A program made the position numbers and the translations under genes. 64,000 bases of DNA. Source: Polyangia bacterium (GTDB lineage: Bacteria > Myxococcota_A > Polyangia > Fen-1088). The notes beneath the pieces were generated by a model. The model saw only the letters and a list, made by a program, of their open reading frames with translations, had not been told where the DNA came from and did not search any database. The number at the start of each line of letters is the position of its first letter. Position 1 is the first letter of the stretch. The stretch is taken from assembly GCA_036268875.1 (NCBI GenBank), contig DATATI010000053.1:1-64000 (forward strand), in the 5' to 3' direction. This document shows, one piece after another, positions 63,014-64,000 of the stretch.

Positions 63014-63808
63014 TCAACCGGCGACGCCGCTGGCGGCCAGCGACGGCGCCGCTGGCTCTTCTGTTTCCAGCGGAATCAGGCGGACGAAACGCGGCGCCGG
63101 CGGAACGCCGTCGGCGGGCGCCGCGCGCGCCAGTGCCAGCCAGTGCGTGGACGACGGCCGCCAGAGCTGAAACTGCCAGCGTGCGGGCCGATTCGGCGCC
63201 GCCGCATGTGGCGCAACCGCGGGATCCAGCCGCGCGGCGATCGCCTGGCCGGCCAGCGTGAACGCCGCGCAGTCAAGCGGCAGCGACAGCCCTCGTCCCA
63301 GCGCCTTGAGGTACGACTCCTTCAACGTCCACAGGGCCAAAAATAAATCCCGCCGCTGTTCGCCGTCGCAGGCGCGCAACGCGTGCGTCTCTGCGACGGC
63401 GAAGTTACGCCCGGCGATGGCCAGCGCGTCGTCGACCATCCGGACCTGCTCGACGTCGACGGCCGCCCGGGCTTCGCCGCTGACCAGACAGGCGATCAGC
63501 CCCGCCGTGTGCGACACGCTGAAAGCGGGCGCCGCGATCCCCTCCGGCCCGCACACCGTCGGCCGCCCGTGCCGGTCGGCGACGAACCGCCAGTCGACCG
63601 GCGCGACCGGCGCAAACCGGGACAGCGCCGCCCGCACCAGCGCGCGCGTCACCGCGAAGGCCTGGCGATCGCGGGCGAACACAAACCGCGCCTGGCGGGC
63701 GCGTTCGTCCACGGTCAGCAGTGCTTCATAGCGGGCCAGCCGTTGCGCATCGTCGCCCACCGCCGGATCGACCAGAAAGACCTGGTCCGGGATCGTCGCT
63801 GTCGCCAC
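63014..63808 (-). CDS. 4'-phosphopantetheinyl transferase, Sfp type
   Basis: 264 aa. The three signature motifs are present: FSVSHTAGL near residue 95, AVDVEQV near 115 (Mg-binding Asp and Glu), and WTLKESYLKALG near 160. Sfp-type enzymes load the phosphopantetheine arm onto carrier domains of polyketide and non-ribosomal peptide synthases. No such synthase lies in the window, so it may serve loci elsewhere. Convergent with the aldo/keto reductase gene. Confidence 0.93.
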   Translation of the reverse strand: MATATIPDQVFLVDPAVGDDAQRLARYEALLTVDERARQARFVFARDRQAFAVTRALVRAALSRFAPVAPVDWRFVADRHGRPTVCGPEGIAAPAFSVSHTAGLIACLVSGEARAAVDVEQVRMVDDALAIAGRNFAVAETHALRACDGEQRRDLFLALWTLKESYLKALGRGLSLPLDCAAFTLAGQAIAARLDPAVAPHAAAPNRPARWQFQLWRPSSTHWLALARAAPADGVPPAPRFVRLIPLETEEPAAPSLAASGVAG

Positions 63809-63821
63809 GAACGTGCGCCGG

Positions 63822-64000
63822 CTAGGGTTTGTCCCACGCCGCGCGGGCGCGATAACCCTGGGCGGCAGCGCGAATGACCTCCAGCGCGTGCTCGCGACCG
63901 TACGGTTCCTCGACCTCGCTGAGCTTGCCTTCCAGAACCTTGTACTCCTCGAAAAAGTGGCGCAGCTCGACCATGAAGTGAGGCGGCAGATCCTTGCCGT
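63822..64000 (-). CDS. ppa: Inorganic pyrophosphatase, C-terminal end (cut by window)
   Basis: About 59 codons ending with TAG at 63822-63824. [14 protein letters not shown] and [12 protein letters not shown] are the C-terminal blocks of family I soluble inorganic pyrophosphatase, which hydrolyses pyrophosphate. The metal-binding Asp cluster lies upstream outside the window. Transcribed toward the phosphopantetheinyl transferase, 13 bp before its start. Confidence 0.8.
   Translation of the reverse strand, partial: GKDLPPHFMVELRHFFEEYKVLEGKLSEVEEPYGREHALEVIRAAAQGYRARAAWDKP

Overview
This 64 kb high-GC window looks like chromosome of a member of the Myxococcota, probably an uncultured soil lineage near the Polyangia. 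No rRNA or marker gene is present, so the assignment rests on gene content: many lipoproteins with Gly/Ser-rich spacers behind the lipobox, a DUF1552/DUF1592 pair, two large eukaryote-like Ser/Thr kinases (one with a PEGA domain, one with TPRs), a giant protein of CDDGN-type disulfide repeats with a fibro-slime domain, an ECF sigma/FecR surface cassette, and hopanoid genes. I recognised no tRNA, rRNA, CRISPR array, insertion sequence or prophage.

Layout. 1-2921: end of a sugar-uptake operon (porin-like end, SMP-30 lactonase, sugar-binding lipoprotein). 2980-6068: DUF1552/DUF1592 exported pair. 6239-13582: oxidoreductase, TPR protein, Cys-rich lipoprotein, kinase with PEGA, and two convergent alpha/beta-hydrolase lipoproteins. 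13876-17732: fatty-acid desaturase, then hflK-hflC-J-domain operon and a small gene. 17733-18481: no intact gene, but a decayed piece of kdpA. 18482-20548 (minus): a compact radical SAM/SPASM - short peptide protein - cupin operon that looks like a peptide-modification system. 20766-24729: ricin-lectin lipoprotein and a kinase-TPR protein. 24825-30066: an unusual cysteine-synthase/flavin-monooxygenase fusion followed by fdhD and an FdhF/YdeP-type molybdoenzyme. 30087-31203: histidine kinase and response regulator. 31394-33536: lone Phd-type antitoxin and a GH87-like glucanase. 33644-40747: hopanoid locus (shc divergent from hpnH, hpnG, squalene synthase, hpnO-like aminotransferase and a membrane protein). 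40739-44922: TatT-like protein, GNAT, tiny membrane protein, VWA lipoprotein, GST remnant, exported MsrB-MsrA. 45294-53783: giant repeat protein, rhomboid protease, broken lipoprotein, c-heme lipoprotein. 54239-59381: MFS transporter and the ECF sigma / FecR / barrel / LamG cassette. 59392-64000: methyltransferase, two small exported proteins, aldo/keto reductase, phosphopantetheinyl transferase and the end of an inorganic pyrophosphatase.

The best candidates for something undescribed are (1) the radical SAM operon whose middle gene encodes a zinc-ribbon, membrane/lipobox, Gly-rich protein ending in three Tyr-Gly units, and (2) the CysK-flavin monooxygenase fusion coupled to fdhD and a formate-dehydrogenase-like enzyme. 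All functional calls come from reading motifs by eye; no database search was run.
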